This document shows, one piece after another, positions 9,009 through 16,773 of a stretch of DNA of 64,000 nt. Made by a program: the position numbers and the translations under genes. Origin of the DNA: Planctomycetota bacterium (GTDB lineage: Bacteria; Planctomycetota; Planctomycetia; Pirellulales; Pirellulaceae); NCBI GenBank assembly GCA_963204915.1, contig CAUJHS010000076.1, positions 186,001 to 250,000 on the forward strand. Direction: 5' to 3'. The stretch's first letter is position 1, and each line of letters begins with the position of its first letter. The notes under the pieces were generated by a model. It was not told the DNA's origin. It saw only the letters and a list, made by a program, of their open reading frames with translations, and did not search any database.

Positions 9009-9968
9009 CTAGGACGACGCTGGGTTGGCGAAGAGTTGGCCTGCTTGGATTGGATGGCCTCGAAGGAACTCCGCCACCTCCATAATCCTTTTGCCTGCGG
9101 GCTGAATTCGCTCAAGCGATAAGGCGTCCTCACCGGTTGCGACGTGCAAATGTTGCCCATCGCAATAGGCGACTGTTCCCGGCGGAACGGGCTCGCGTAA
9201 AGGAACCGGCGACGCCGCGTCAAGGATCATGCGCACCGGTGGATGTTCACGTCGTAGCCAATGGGTGTATGTTCCGGGCCAAGGTTTGAGCGCGCGAATT
9301 TGATCTCCGATTTGCTTCGCCGTGCGAAACCAATTCACTTCGCCGTCTGCCTTTGTGAGTCGAGGTGCTTTGGTCGCCAAAGCGGGATCTTGAACTTCGC
9401 CCAATGCGATTCGACCGTCCCAGTCTGCAAGCATGGCTATGGCCGCTTCGACCGCTCCGACGCCGAGTTCCCCCAGGCGCGACTCCAATTTTGAAGCATC
9501 CTCGTCAGGGCCAATGGAGGTACAGCGCTGAACCAGGCATGGGCCCGCGTCCAGTTTGGGGGTCATATGAATAACGGTTACACCCGTTTCCGTTTCGCCA
9601 TAGTAAATTGCCCAATTGATGGGTGCGGCTCCGCGATACTTTGGCAACAGCGATGCGTGGAGATTGATGCCGCCTAAACGTGCAAGAGATAAGGTCTCTC
9701 GCGACAGTATCTGACCGTAATCGCACACGACCAACAAATCGGGTGCGAGAGCCTGCAGCGCCTGCTGCGCCTCCGGAGAGTTAACGCTATCCGGTTCGAA
9801 AATGGGCAGCCCATGGGCCTGTGCAATTTCGAACATTGGCCGAGGCGGCGGCGCGTGCTTTCCGCGCCCAGGCGTTGCCGGGCGCGTAAAAAGCGACAGA
9901 ACGTGATGTGGGGATTTCAGCAACGACAAGAAAGTCGGCGCCGCGAAAGGCCCGGTCCCCATCATCAC
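9009..9968 (-). CDS. fmt: methionyl-tRNA formyltransferase
   Basis: A 319-residue enzyme that formylates initiator Met-tRNA using 10-formyl-THF. The formyltransferase domain shows MGTGPFAAPTFLSLL, the catalytic stretch INLHASLLPKYRGAAPINWAI with Asn-His, and DAGPCLVQRC; the C-terminal tRNA-binding OB domain follows. The ATG at 9968 leaves the first beta strand short: in-frame upstream codons encode LRLV, exactly what precedes MMGTG in homologues, so the true start is probably a GTG or CTG 3-12 bases upstream. It lies directly downstream of def, the partner that later removes the formyl group. Confidence 0.93.
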   Translation of the reverse strand: MMMGTGPFAAPTFLSLLKSPHHVLSLFTRPATPGRGKHAPPPRPMFEIAQAHGLPIFEPDSVNSPEAQQALQALAPDLLVVCDYGQILSRETLSLARLGGINLHASLLPKYRGAAPINWAIYYGETETGVTVIHMTPKLDAGPCLVQRCTSIGPDEDASKLESRLGELGVGAVEAAIAMLADWDGRIALGEVQDPALATKAPRLTKADGEVNWFRTAKQIGDQIRALKPWPGTYTHWLRREHPPVRMILDAASPVPLREPVPPGTVAYCDGQHLHVATGEDALSLERIQPAGKRIMEVAEFLRGHPIQAGQLFANPASS

Positions 9969-10019
9969 AAGACGCAGAGATTGATTACGAACAGCGAAAG
10001 CGAATAACCTCCCAAGACG

Positions 10020-10625
10020 CTAACAATATCGAAATTCGATTTCGGATAGGCGAGCCGCAATCTGTTCATCAGCGGGAATCTCGCGTCGCTCGCGCCGAGA
10101 TAGAAACTGCTCCTCAAACTCTTCCAGTTCAGGACGAACTTCAAGTTTACTTGCTTCACTCAACCGGTCGGTAAAAAGAATTCCATCAAGATGGTCCAAC
10201 TCGTGTTGTACGACACGCGCCAACATGCCTTCCAATTCCGCCTCGATTTCTTGCCCCGACATACCGTACGCCGTGATGTGAATGCGTTCGGGGCGCCGGA
10301 CCTTGGCGTATAAACCTGGCAGGCTCAAACAGCCTTCCTCCATTTCAACTTGGCCTTTGGGGCGACTCACCACGGGGTTAATAAAAACCATCTCGTCGCC
10401 CCGCCCCGGTTCGGCTTCTAAGTTGACAATAAACAGACGTAAAGGTAAATCGACTTGGTTCGCCGCCAATCCGACTCCGCGAGCTTCATACATCAACTCG
10501 AACATCTTGCGAATCATGTCGCGCAGTTCAGCGTCAACCCGGCGGAGGGGTTTTGACTTATGACGTAGCGTGGGATGGGGATATTCAATGATCTTCAAGA
10601 GTCGCCTTTTCACTTCGGGAATCAA
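10020..10625 (-). CDS. def: peptide deformylase
   Basis: A 201-residue metalloenzyme that removes the N-formyl group from nascent proteins. All three signature motifs are present: GVGLAANQ (residues 50-57), EEGCLSLPG with metal ligand Cys99, and QHELDHLDG with His141, catalytic Glu142 and His145. The N-terminus could begin at a TTG encoding LKIIEYP, nine codons in, which would match the usual MKIIEYP start. A C-terminal extension rich in Glu and Arg (after residue 165) is longer than in minimal deformylases. It forms a def-fmt operon with the gene 51 bases downstream. Confidence 0.95.
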   Translation of the reverse strand: MIPEVKRRLLKIIEYPHPTLRHKSKPLRRVDAELRDMIRKMFELMYEARGVGLAANQVDLPLRLFIVNLEAEPGRGDEMVFINPVVSRPKGQVEMEEGCLSLPGLYAKVRRPERIHITAYGMSGQEIEAELEGMLARVVQHELDHLDGILFTDRLSEASKLEVRPELEEFEEQFLSRRERREIPADEQIAARLSEIEFRYC

Positions 10626-10704
10626 CCGACACTCAAATTATAGAGAACCGCGCTCGGCGAAGAAAGGCAAAGGGCGACACGCCGTGCCGAACGGCCCTCC
10701 GTGT

Positions 10705-11811
10705 CTATGCCGCTTTCTTCCCCACCGCTCGTAATTCCCGCGCTGCTTCACGAACTTCTAAATGTACGTCGTCTTCGTACTTTGGGTCGAGAGCCTTTTC
10801 CATCGCCTCATATAAACGTGACAGGTCGGCAGATGGATTCTTCTCCTGAAGTTGCTTGGAAGCGCGTAAAGCGTTCATCATCACTAAGGCGCGCTTCCAG
10901 TATTGTCCATCCGCGTCCTCTCCCTCGGATGCGACGACGGCATCATTTTCCGGGTCTAGCATCTCGATCAAACCGGTGATGGCGCGGGCATCGCCGTGCC
11001 GCGCTAAGCCAATCGCGGCGTTATATCGAGTATTCGGGAACGAATCGGAAAGCAAGTGCGCCAGTCGACTCAGCGCCGCCTCTCCCCCCATCACGCCTAA
11101 GGTAAACGCGGCTGTCTGGCGTAATTTCGCTCGATCGTCGTTGGGATCGGACGCCGCAGGAAACTCTCTTGAGGCGGAAAGCACAGCCTGTACAACGTCC
11201 TGCTGCTCGCGTAGCTTTTCGGCGCCCAGGCCATTTTCGTCAGCAAGTACTGCAAATGACTCCAAAGCCGCCCGCCGTACATCGACTTCCTTTGGAAACC
11301 ACATCCGTGGATCGGCCGTCCGTTCCACCTCGGCGTCGCGTTCGAGTGTCGCAGCTTCAACCAAGGCGGGCAGTACCACTGGTGTTCGAAATTCGCCTAA
11401 TCCCTTTGCCAAGTATAAACGCAGGTTGATTCGATTCTTATCCAGACTACCTTCCGCAAGCTGCTTATGAAGTACGTTCGCCAAACGCTGCGCGAGCTGG
11501 GAATCATCTTTGAGATGATCATATTTCGGATTGCGAAGCATATCGGCTAGTGTCAATGCTTGTTGCCAACTCCCAGCGTTCAGTTTCTCAACATCGGTCA
11601 CCATGTCTTCCGGGTTTGCTCCCAAGTGCGCTAGCCAACTAAACCCCATCCAAACCGCCACAATAATGGCGACAATCATCAAAGGAATGAGGAATAGCTG
11701 AAGTATGAACGACGCACTGGGCGGCGTGACATTCGGGAGCACATCTTCGGGCGCATTCACAACGGGACTGCGTGGCACATCCGAAGATTCAGGGAGAGGA
11801 GACTGCACCAT
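10705..11811 (-). CDS. membrane-anchored HEAT-repeat protein
   Basis: A 368-residue protein with a short Pro-rich N-terminal cytosolic part, one strong transmembrane helix (about residues 35-60, FILQLFLIPLMIVAIIVAVW) and a C-terminal alpha-helical region with HEAT-like repeats, for example LRQTAAFTLGVMGGEAALSRL and TRYNAAIGLARHGDARAITGL. Such solenoids serve as protein-binding scaffolds; no catalytic motif is seen. It is the first gene of the minus-strand run leading to def and fmt, and its start lies about 340 bases from the prophage junction. Confidence 0.8.
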   Translation of the reverse strand: MVQSPLPESSDVPRSPVVNAPEDVLPNVTPPSASFILQLFLIPLMIVAIIVAVWMGFSWLAHLGANPEDMVTDVEKLNAGSWQQALTLADMLRNPKYDHLKDDSQLAQRLANVLHKQLAEGSLDKNRINLRLYLAKGLGEFRTPVVLPALVEAATLERDAEVERTADPRMWFPKEVDVRRAALESFAVLADENGLGAEKLREQQDVVQAVLSASREFPAASDPNDDRAKLRQTAAFTLGVMGGEAALSRLAHLLSDSFPNTRYNAAIGLARHGDARAITGLIEMLDPENDAVVASEGEDADGQYWKRALVMMNALRASKQLQEKNPSADLSRLYEAMEKALDPKYEDDVHLEVREAARELRAVGKKAA

Positions 11812-12148
11812 AACAAATAGAATGCTGTCAAAAGAAGGCGGGGTGCGCCGGATAAGTCAAGCACGATTGCCGGCGTAATAGCAAAAGCGATGCGGGCGGT
11901 TTAAGGGGAGAGAGCCTAGTCGTCGCAGGGGGTTAATCCCACCGCGAGTTTCACTATTCAAGTGAAATGCTCACACCTTAGAGTGTAGATATCGCTTAAC
12001 CGTCGTCAACCGTCCCATTAGCTAAGCATCGGTAGATGGGCGGCATTCCCGAAAAGAAAACTTCCAGTGCTCGCATTAACGGTTGCTATCGCGACTTCGG
12101 AACACTTTGGTCTCAAGCGGCGCAGAGACCAAAACGAGCCCCAAAAAG
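11812..12148. other. host intergenic region before the prophage junction
   Basis: No gene is recognised here. It presumably contains the promoter of the HEAT-repeat gene on its left. A 9-bp inverted repeat (TTTGGTCTC at 12106-12114, GAGACCAAA at 12125-12133) lies just past the 3' end of the tRNA-Phe fragment and could be its old transcription terminator, although no clear T-run follows. Confidence 0.5.
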
Positions 12149-12190
12149 TGGTGAGGGGCGGGATCGAACCGCCGACACACGGATTTTCAG
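12149..12190 (-). other. 3' fragment of tRNA-Phe, attL core
   Basis: Read on the minus strand this gives the anticodon loop CTGAAAA (anticodon GAA, 12184-12190), the 3' anticodon stem, variable loop, a perfect T-arm (GGCGG/CCGCC around TTCGATC), a 3' acceptor strand CCTCACC and discriminator A at 12149. CCA is not encoded. The bases that should form the 5' anticodon stem (12191 onward) no longer pair next to the loop, so homology ends at the loop edge. This is what integration into a tRNA gene leaves at the side opposite the restored copy. Confidence 0.8.
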
Positions 12191-12289
12191 GTCGTGTGGC
12201 GGTGTCACGCGGGGTCGCTTTCGTCAAGGAATTCGTTGGGTTTGACGACAACTAAAACTGGAGCCATAATTGACTACACCCGCTTACTA

Positions 12290-12332
12290 CACCTGACACC
12301 CAGTTTGACACCAGCGCGGGTGTCAGGTGTCA
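12290..12332. repeat. inverted TGACACC repeats upstream of the integrase
   Basis: CACCTGACACCC (12290-12301) is perfectly inverted at GGGTGTCAGGTG (12318-12329). Between them TTGACACC (12305-12312) pairs with GGTGTCAA (12325-12332). Several inverted copies of one heptamer 70 bases from the att core and just before int fit integrase or excisionase arm sites, or an operator controlling int. Confidence 0.55.
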
Positions 12333-12362
12333 ATCCCGTCACGCCGGTATTTTATCAGGGGC

Positions 12363-13742
12363 ATGATGATCGCGAAACCGGAGAAACCTGAGAAGCCAAC
12401 ACCCGACTTCCCACTCTTCCCGCACGACACCAAGCGGTGGGCAAAGAAGATCAACGGCAAGCTGCGTTACTTCGGCCCCTGGAACGATCCCGAAGGGGCA
12501 CTCGCAAAATACAAGACTGAGTACGGCGAGAACGGTAAGAACGACGACGACGCCCAGGCCGCCACTCCCAAGAAGCGTCGCTCGAAGAAGAAGAAAGGCG
12601 ACAAACCGGACAAGCCCTACGAGGACTTCCCGCTCTTTCCGCACGATACCGGCCAGTGGGCGAAAAAGATAAAAGGCAAGACACACTACTTTGGTCCGTG
12701 GGATGATCCCGACGCCGCCCTCGAACTTTACAAGCACCAAGTCGATGACATCCAGAACGGTCGCCCGCGTCGGCCCATCGTCGGCGGGATCACTTTGAAG
12801 GAACTCTTCGACCGCTTCCTCACGTCTCGGAAGCGTGACGTAGCGACCGGCGAGTTGGACGAGCGTACCTACAACGACTACGAGAAGGTTTGCCGACGCG
12901 CCGCGGACTGCCTCGGTAAGACCCGCGAAGTGGCCAGCCTTCATCCCGACGACTTCGCCAGGGTCCGCACGATGTTCGCCAAACGGCAGACTGGCAAAGG
13001 AACCGTGGGGCTGGTCACGCTCGACAACTACGTCAATCGGCTACGTTGCGTGTTCTCGTGGGCCAAGGAAACCGGCCTGCTCAAAGGCGACATGAACTAC
13101 GGGAAGGAATTCGAGCGACCCAATAAGAAGTCGCTCCGCATCGAGCGAGGCGAGAAGCCGAAGAAGATGTTCGAGGCGGAAGAAATCAAGAACGTCATCG
13201 CCAAGGCCAATGGCGACATGAAGGCGTTTGTGCTGCTCGGCATCAACTGCGGCTTCGAGAACATGGACTGTGCCAAGCTGCGATTCAGCAACCTCGACTT
13301 GAAGCGTGGGTGGATCGACTTCCCGCGTCCCAAAACGGGAGCCGAGCGGCGGTGCCCGCTCTGGCCCGAAACCGTGAAGGCTATCAAAACCTCGCTGAAC
13401 ATGCGGCCCGAACCCAAGGAAGGCAACGAAGAGTACGTCTTCATTACCAAGCACGGCAACCTGTGGTGCAATCGCGGGGCGACGCCCGGCAGCGCGATCA
13501 CCCGCCAGATGACCCGCATCTTGGAAGCCTTGGACATTCGCCGACAGGGAGTGAACTTCCTGGCCCTGCGTCATACGTTCCAGACCATCGGCGAGTCGAG
13601 CGGCGACATCTACGCCGTGAAGACGATCATGGGGCACACGGAAGATGCGGGCGATATGTCGCCGGTGTACCGCGAGAAGATGGACGACTCGCGGCTGAGA
13701 GCCGTCACGGATACGGTGAGAAAGTGGGCGGGCTTCAAATGA
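12363..13742 (+). CDS. int: tyrosine-type site-specific integrase
   Basis: A 459-residue recombinase expected to catalyse phage integration at tRNA-Phe. The N-terminal 40-residue unit DFPLFPHDT...WAKKI.GK..YFGPW.DP..AL occurs twice in tandem (about residues 12-50 and 78-120), where most relatives have one. A SAM-like core-binding domain and the catalytic domain follow: LALRHTF supplies Arg and His, IMGH the second His, and Tyr in SPVYREK (about residue 436) is the nucleophile. The usual first Arg motif is replaced by NCGFENMD, as in planctomycete relatives. ATG 12363 (or 12366, with AGGGG upstream) is preferred over GTG 12327, which lies inside the inverted repeats. The 3' end overlaps the convergent excisionase gene by 8 bases. 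Confidence 0.9.
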   Translation: MMIAKPEKPEKPTPDFPLFPHDTKRWAKKINGKLRYFGPWNDPEGALAKYKTEYGENGKNDDDAQAATPKKRRSKKKKGDKPDKPYEDFPLFPHDTGQWAKKIKGKTHYFGPWDDPDAALELYKHQVDDIQNGRPRRPIVGGITLKELFDRFLTSRKRDVATGELDERTYNDYEKVCRRAADCLGKTREVASLHPDDFARVRTMFAKRQTGKGTVGLVTLDNYVNRLRCVFSWAKETGLLKGDMNYGKEFERPNKKSLRIERGEKPKKMFEAEEIKNVIAKANGDMKAFVLLGINCGFENMDCAKLRFSNLDLKRGWIDFPRPKTGAERRCPLWPETVKAIKTSLNMRPEPKEGNEEYVFITKHGNLWCNRGATPGSAITRQMTRILEALDIRRQGVNFLALRHTFQTIGESSGDIYAVKTIMGHTEDAGDMSPVYREKMDDSRLRAVTDTVRKWAGFK

Positions 13743-13995
13743 TGTCTTCGACCATGCCGTCTTCGTAGACGGATGAATGAGGCCCGCGTCGGCGTCGTTG
13801 CGTCTTCGGAGGCGGGGCCACTTCGCGGCGAGCCAGGAAGTCGTCGAAGGCTTCCTGGCGAATCCGGTAAAGCGGTCGCTGGCCCTTCTTCGCCAGATTG
13901 ACCGCATTTAGATCGCCCCGTCGAATCCAAATCCGCACCGTCTCGACGTTGACTTGGCACTGATCGGCGATGTCTTCGCAGGTCAGCAAGGGCAT
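13735..13995 (-). CDS. excisionase-like helix-turn-helix protein
   Basis: About 86 residues with a MerR/excisionase-type winged helix: LLTCEDIADQCQVNVETVRIWIRRGDLNAV followed by YRIRQEAFDDFLARRE, a pattern seen in Xis proteins and other 'helix-turn-helix 17' proteins. The C-terminus has a basic KTQRRRRG stretch that may contact DNA. It likely bends DNA at the att site and directs the neighbouring integrase to excision. ATG 13995 starts exactly at the domain; an in-frame ATG at 14043 would add 16 unlikely residues. It is the last gene of the long minus-strand block, tail-to-tail with int. Confidence 0.75.
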   Translation of the reverse strand: MPLLTCEDIADQCQVNVETVRIWIRRGDLNAVNLAKKGQRPLYRIRQEAFDDFLARREVAPPPKTQRRRRGPHSSVYEDGMVEDII

Positions 13996-14014
13996 TACCA
14001 GTCGGACTCCGTCA

Positions 14015-14113
14015 TTAGCCGGGGTATTGGAGAGGGGCCACAACGACCCAAAACAGGATGGCGAACACGATCAGGGCGACGGCGTGAAGGCTGTCGGCGA
14101 TAATCTCTTTCAC
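14015..14113 (-). CDS. 32-residue single-pass membrane peptide
   Basis: Starts with GTG at 14113, which overlaps the stop of the upstream membrane-protein gene as GTGA, a coupling arrangement used throughout this operon. The product is VKEIIADS followed by about 18 hydrophobic residues (AVALIVFAILFWVVVAP). GGGGGTG lies just before the start. Its size and topology would fit a phage inner-membrane accessory or lysis-timing peptide, but no family is recognised. Support comes from overlap, ribosome site and hydrophobic run. Confidence 0.5.
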   Translation of the reverse strand: MKEIIADSLHAVALIVFAILFWVVVAPLQYPG

Positions 14114-14295
14114 AGCACCCCCGTCATCTGCAACACCTTCACCACGCCCCACACGACGCCGCAGATGAAAGCGGCCAGCGTGCCGAGGTAAACGGGAATC
14201 AGGATCAGGTTCGCGATGAACACTTTGCGGAAGGTCCGAGAGGCTTGTTTCTCGAACCCGGCGAAGAAGTCTTTGTCCGTCTCGGTCAAATGCAC
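14110..14295 (-). CDS. 61-residue single-pass membrane protein
   Basis: A small protein with a polar, charged N-terminus (HLTETDKDFFAGFEKQASRTFRK) and one or two closely spaced hydrophobic segments (VFIANLILIPVYLGTLAAFICGVVWGVV). The family is not recognised. The stop overlaps the GTG of the following membrane peptide. The pairing of two tiny membrane proteins near the end of an early operon could be a holin/antiholin-like pair or membrane-associated host-takeover factors; neither can be chosen from sequence. Confidence 0.55.
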   Translation of the reverse strand: MHLTETDKDFFAGFEKQASRTFRKVFIANLILIPVYLGTLAAFICGVVWGVVKVLQMTGVL

Positions 14296-14305
14296 GGTCG
14301 GTTCC

Positions 14306-15025
14306 TTACAGGTAGAACTTGGTGATGGTGACGGCGTTGCCTCCCGGTAATCCCAGTCGGCACGAATACGGGACGACGGTGGGCCACATGCCGACCCGAC
14401 ACTTGAGCATCTTCCAGGCGGTGATCGACCGACCGTGGTTGTGGTCTGCCAGGGCGCGGCGAACGTCCTCGAACGTCGGGAAGTGTTTGAAGAGGTTGTG
14501 CCAGACCGCCCTGCCGAATCCGTCGATCACGGCGACTTCGTAGGCTTCCTTCGGGCCGGTGTACCAGTCGTACAGCCGCTTGTTCCACCGGGCATCGGCG
14601 AGCGCGTGGTGTTCCTTCTCGGCGCTAAGGGGGAAGTCGCTTGGCCGCGTGTTGCCGATAAGCTGTCTCAGGTCACGGCAGAACATGGGCCAGCCGGTCG
14701 GCAAGTCCTTCATCTTGCCGAACAGTTGGCAAAGGGCGACCCAATCGTAGTCGGCATAGAAGCCCCAAAGCTCCGGTTCGCCGTACCGTTCAGGCGAGCA
14801 GAAGTGCTTCACCGCCGCCGCGATCTCGGCCCGCGTGAAGCGTTCGCCGTCTTGGACGTAAGGAAGCACGTTCTTGGCCAGCCAGTCGTTCGTGCGGGCG
14901 TAAGGCTCGTCGAACTCGCTGCTGACCATGTAAAGCTCGCGGCCATCTTCGGCCACGATGCCAATGGAGATCAAGTCAATGACCCACCCGTCTTCGTGGA
15001 ACTCAGTATCGAGGAAGTATTTCAT
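14306..15025 (-). CDS. DEDDh 3'-5' exoribonuclease-like protein
   Basis: A 239-residue DnaQ-fold nuclease. The first motif FLDTEFHEDG gives Asp6 and Glu8, the second lies near YADYDWVALC (Asp92/94) and the third is EHHALADARW with His139/140 and Asp144, so the metal-binding set is complete. The arrangement matches the phage/plasmid exoribonuclease group related to the DUF5051 family. Residues 160-239 are an uncharacterised extension. It may process mRNA or tRNA during infection. The start overlaps the stop of the upstream gene (ATGA). Confidence 0.75.
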   Translation of the reverse strand: MKYFLDTEFHEDGWVIDLISIGIVAEDGRELYMVSSEFDEPYARTNDWLAKNVLPYVQDGERFTRAEIAAAVKHFCSPERYGEPELWGFYADYDWVALCQLFGKMKDLPTGWPMFCRDLRQLIGNTRPSDFPLSAEKEHHALADARWNKRLYDWYTGPKEAYEVAVIDGFGRAVWHNLFKHFPTFEDVRRALADHNHGRSITAWKMLKCRVGMWPTVVPYSCRLGLPGGNAVTITKFYL

Positions 15026-15444
15026 CGTTTGTGTTGTTCTCGCTGCCAGCGGTCGTTCTGGTACTCAATCCAGGCGTCCATGATCTTCACGATGTCGTCC
15101 TTGAATGAGTGGTGCATAGTCAAGCTCTGCCCACTGCGGAGCATGAACGTGACGTTCTGGCCGTTGCTGTTGCCTAGCGCGACGACTTGCTCCAAGTCGA
15201 TGTAGACGGGTGCAAGGTTCGTCTCAAACCGGACGAAACGCTGCGGGATCGGCGGCGGCTCGTGGAGCGGGACCACGGCGTCAATCAAGGCGTAGGTCCA
15301 ATCATCGAGCGTAAGTTGGAACGTCTGGCCGATCTTCTTGATCTCTTTGACCCGCCTGTTTCCGCCGTAGACCCAAACCAAGCCGTCAACGCGGATAAGC
15401 TCGCCCTTCTTACTCAGGGCGTAGTCGTAATGCTTCTCACTCAC
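15022..15444 (-). CDS. hypothetical phage protein
   Basis: A 140-residue soluble protein of no recognised family. It appears to have two beta-rich segments (VWVYGGNRRVKEI; YIDLEQVVALGNSNGQNVTFML) and an amphipathic C-terminal helix (IVKIMDAWIEYQNDRWQREQHKR). It is linked to both neighbours by ATGA overlaps, sitting between two DnaQ-like nucleases, so it is clearly part of the early operon. Function unknown. Confidence 0.6.
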   Translation of the reverse strand: MSEKHYDYALSKKGELIRVDGLVWVYGGNRRVKEIKKIGQTFQLTLDDWTYALIDAVVPLHEPPPIPQRFVRFETNLAPVYIDLEQVVALGNSNGQNVTFMLRSGQSLTMHHSFKDDIVKIMDAWIEYQNDRWQREQHKR

Positions 15445-16082
15445 GGTCGGCTCTGCCCTCCAAACTCAAGCAACTCAGGTTGTCGGGGACGCTCCCGGCT
15501 GTACTTTACGGCGTAGTAGTGGCGGATCATCTTGATGACCGCGACCGCATCCTCGACCGCCGTGTGAGCGACTTCGCCCGCGATCCCGGCCCGCTCCATG
15601 CACGTCTTGGTGCTCGGCGGCTCTTTGTCGATGCGCGGATCGAAGTATAGGGAGCCGGGGTCGATGACCCGGTGGGCGAACTTGATGATGTCGCCGAACC
15701 GTGGACCGTCGTAGTCCATCAGTTCCTTGAGGAACTGAGCGTCAAACCCGGCGAAGTTCTTGCCCGCGACCGGGACTCGCTCAGGGTCGATCTTGTGCTC
15801 CACCAGCCACTTCTCGAACTCCATCGCGAGTTCCAAGGGCCGGTAGAACTTGAACTCCGGGTGCTTGTCCTTGTTGGCGATCCTGCGGAGAATCTCGTGG
15901 TTCATCGCCAAGGCGAACGGGTCGCCGCGATACTCGCTGTGAATGACGTAGCAGTGGAACGCGGGCAGGTTCTCGACGGGAGCAAGCCAGTTCTCGTACA
16001 CCGCGCCAAACTCAATGACTTGGCAGCGGTGCGGGTTTAGCCCGGTCGTCTCGATGTCAACGCTAACGTATGGGTGGTACAT
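15441..16082 (-). CDS. DnaQ-like DEDDh 3'-5' exonuclease
   Basis: A 213-residue exonuclease with motif I VSVDIETTGL (Asp9, Glu11), motif II near VAGKNFAGFDAQFL and motif III HTAVEDA (His173, Asp178). The catalytic set is complete. I start it at ATG 16082, which puts the first catalytic strand at residue 6 as in the family; the longer frame adds 25 residues overlapping the upstream gene. It could act as a proofreading subunit or degrade host nucleic acids; the phage DNA polymerase already has its own proofreading domain. Confidence 0.8.
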   Translation of the reverse strand: MYHPYVSVDIETTGLNPHRCQVIEFGAVYENWLAPVENLPAFHCYVIHSEYRGDPFALAMNHEILRRIANKDKHPEFKFYRPLELAMEFEKWLVEHKIDPERVPVAGKNFAGFDAQFLKELMDYDGPRFGDIIKFAHRVIDPGSLYFDPRIDKEPPSTKTCMERAGIAGEVAHTAVEDAVAVIKMIRHYYAVKYSRERPRQPELLEFGGQSRP

Positions 16083-16284
16083 GCAGGCGCGGATGGAATG
16101 CTTCGTTAAGGCCAGAACGGAACTCGTGAACAATGTCTTCGACCGTGACGACGCCACGTTTCACGGCGTCAGCCAACACGTCGGCGGGTAAGTCTTCGTC
16201 GTTCTTGCGGGCGTACCAGACGAACTCGCCAACAAGATCAGACGCGGTGACGAGGATGTGATGTCGTAGTTCTGGGTCGGTCAT
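16063..16284 (-). CDS. hypothetical 73-residue phage protein
   Basis: A small acidic, helical protein (LVGEFVWYARKNDEDLPADVLADAVKRG) without a recognised family. The start codon overlaps the stop of a 17-codon frame upstream as ATGA, and its 3' end runs 20 bases into the exonuclease gene. Position and overlaps support it as a real member of the operon. Function unknown. Confidence 0.55.
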   Translation of the reverse strand: MTDPELRHHILVTASDLVGEFVWYARKNDEDLPADVLADAVKRGVVTVEDIVHEFRSGLNEAFHPRLHVPPIR

Positions 16285-16334
16285 TCCTCGTCCTCATACT
16301 CAAAGTGATCGTTGGCGGTGAAGTACGTCTTCAC
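16281..16334 (-). CDS. 17-residue micro-ORF linking two genes
   Basis: GTG at 16334 overlaps the YopX stop (GTGA), and the TGA at 16281-16283 overlaps the next ATG (ATGA). The product would be VKTYFTANDHFEYEDEE, very acidic at its end. Exact overlaps on both sides fit the operon's pattern, but so short a frame could also just keep ribosomes moving between the two larger genes. Confidence 0.4.
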   Translation of the reverse strand: MKTYFTANDHFEYEDEE

Positions 16335-16771
16335 CAGACCTTGCTTGCCGGGTAAAGCTCGTTCGGATTCTCAAACACGTTGCCGACGACCGCATACTTC
16401 TCGATGTCGCGGAGGTTGTTGGTCGCCCAACCGCCGCCGCCCGCGAATCGCCCCTCGATAACGAAGGCCGCGTACCGGTCACGCCACTTCACCACAGCGC
16501 GGGCCGGGGCTATGACGCCCTCAGGGAATCCTTCGACGATGTCGCCCTCGAATACTTCGCGGCCCAGGCTGTCTTTCAAACCGGTCGTGCGACGCTTCCG
16601 CAGCATGACCGCTGTGAACTGCTCGTTGGCCCACTTGTTGAAGATGCCTTCGCCAAGCTCGCCTCGTGGGCCGATGACAGCCGTGTCCTTGTCCGAGGTG
16701 GTGACTTCGGCCAGGAACACGCCGTCCTCTAAGCGGACCAGCGTGACGGGAACGGTGACTTTGACGGGCAA
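16331..16771 (-). CDS. YopX-family phage protein
   Basis: About 146 residues. The second half is a YopX domain: DSLGREVFEGDIVEG, then VVKWRDRYAAFVIEG and a closing VVGNVFENPNEL. YopX proteins are common in temperate phages and have no settled biochemical role. The N-terminal 60 residues, rich in beta strands, are extra. I place the start at TTG 16771 because a strong GGAGG lies 8-9 bases upstream inside the previous gene; GTG 16786 in the same frame is the alternative. Confidence 0.75.
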   Translation of the reverse strand: MPVKVTVPVTLVRLEDGVFLAEVTTSDKDTAVIGPRGELGEGIFNKWANEQFTAVMLRKRRTTGLKDSLGREVFEGDIVEGFPEGVIAPARAVVKWRDRYAAFVIEGRFAGGGGWATNNLRDIEKYAVVGNVFENPNELYPASKVW

Positions 16772-16773
16772 GG

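Noticed and set aside
12106-12133. Inverted repeat as a confident tRNA terminator
   Set aside because: The stem is good but no T-run follows in the expected direction, so it is only mentioned within the intergenic entry.
12327-12362. GTG start for the integrase at 12327
   Set aside because: Adds 12 residues encoded inside the inverted repeats; ATG 12363/12366 has AGGGG upstream and starts at the domain.
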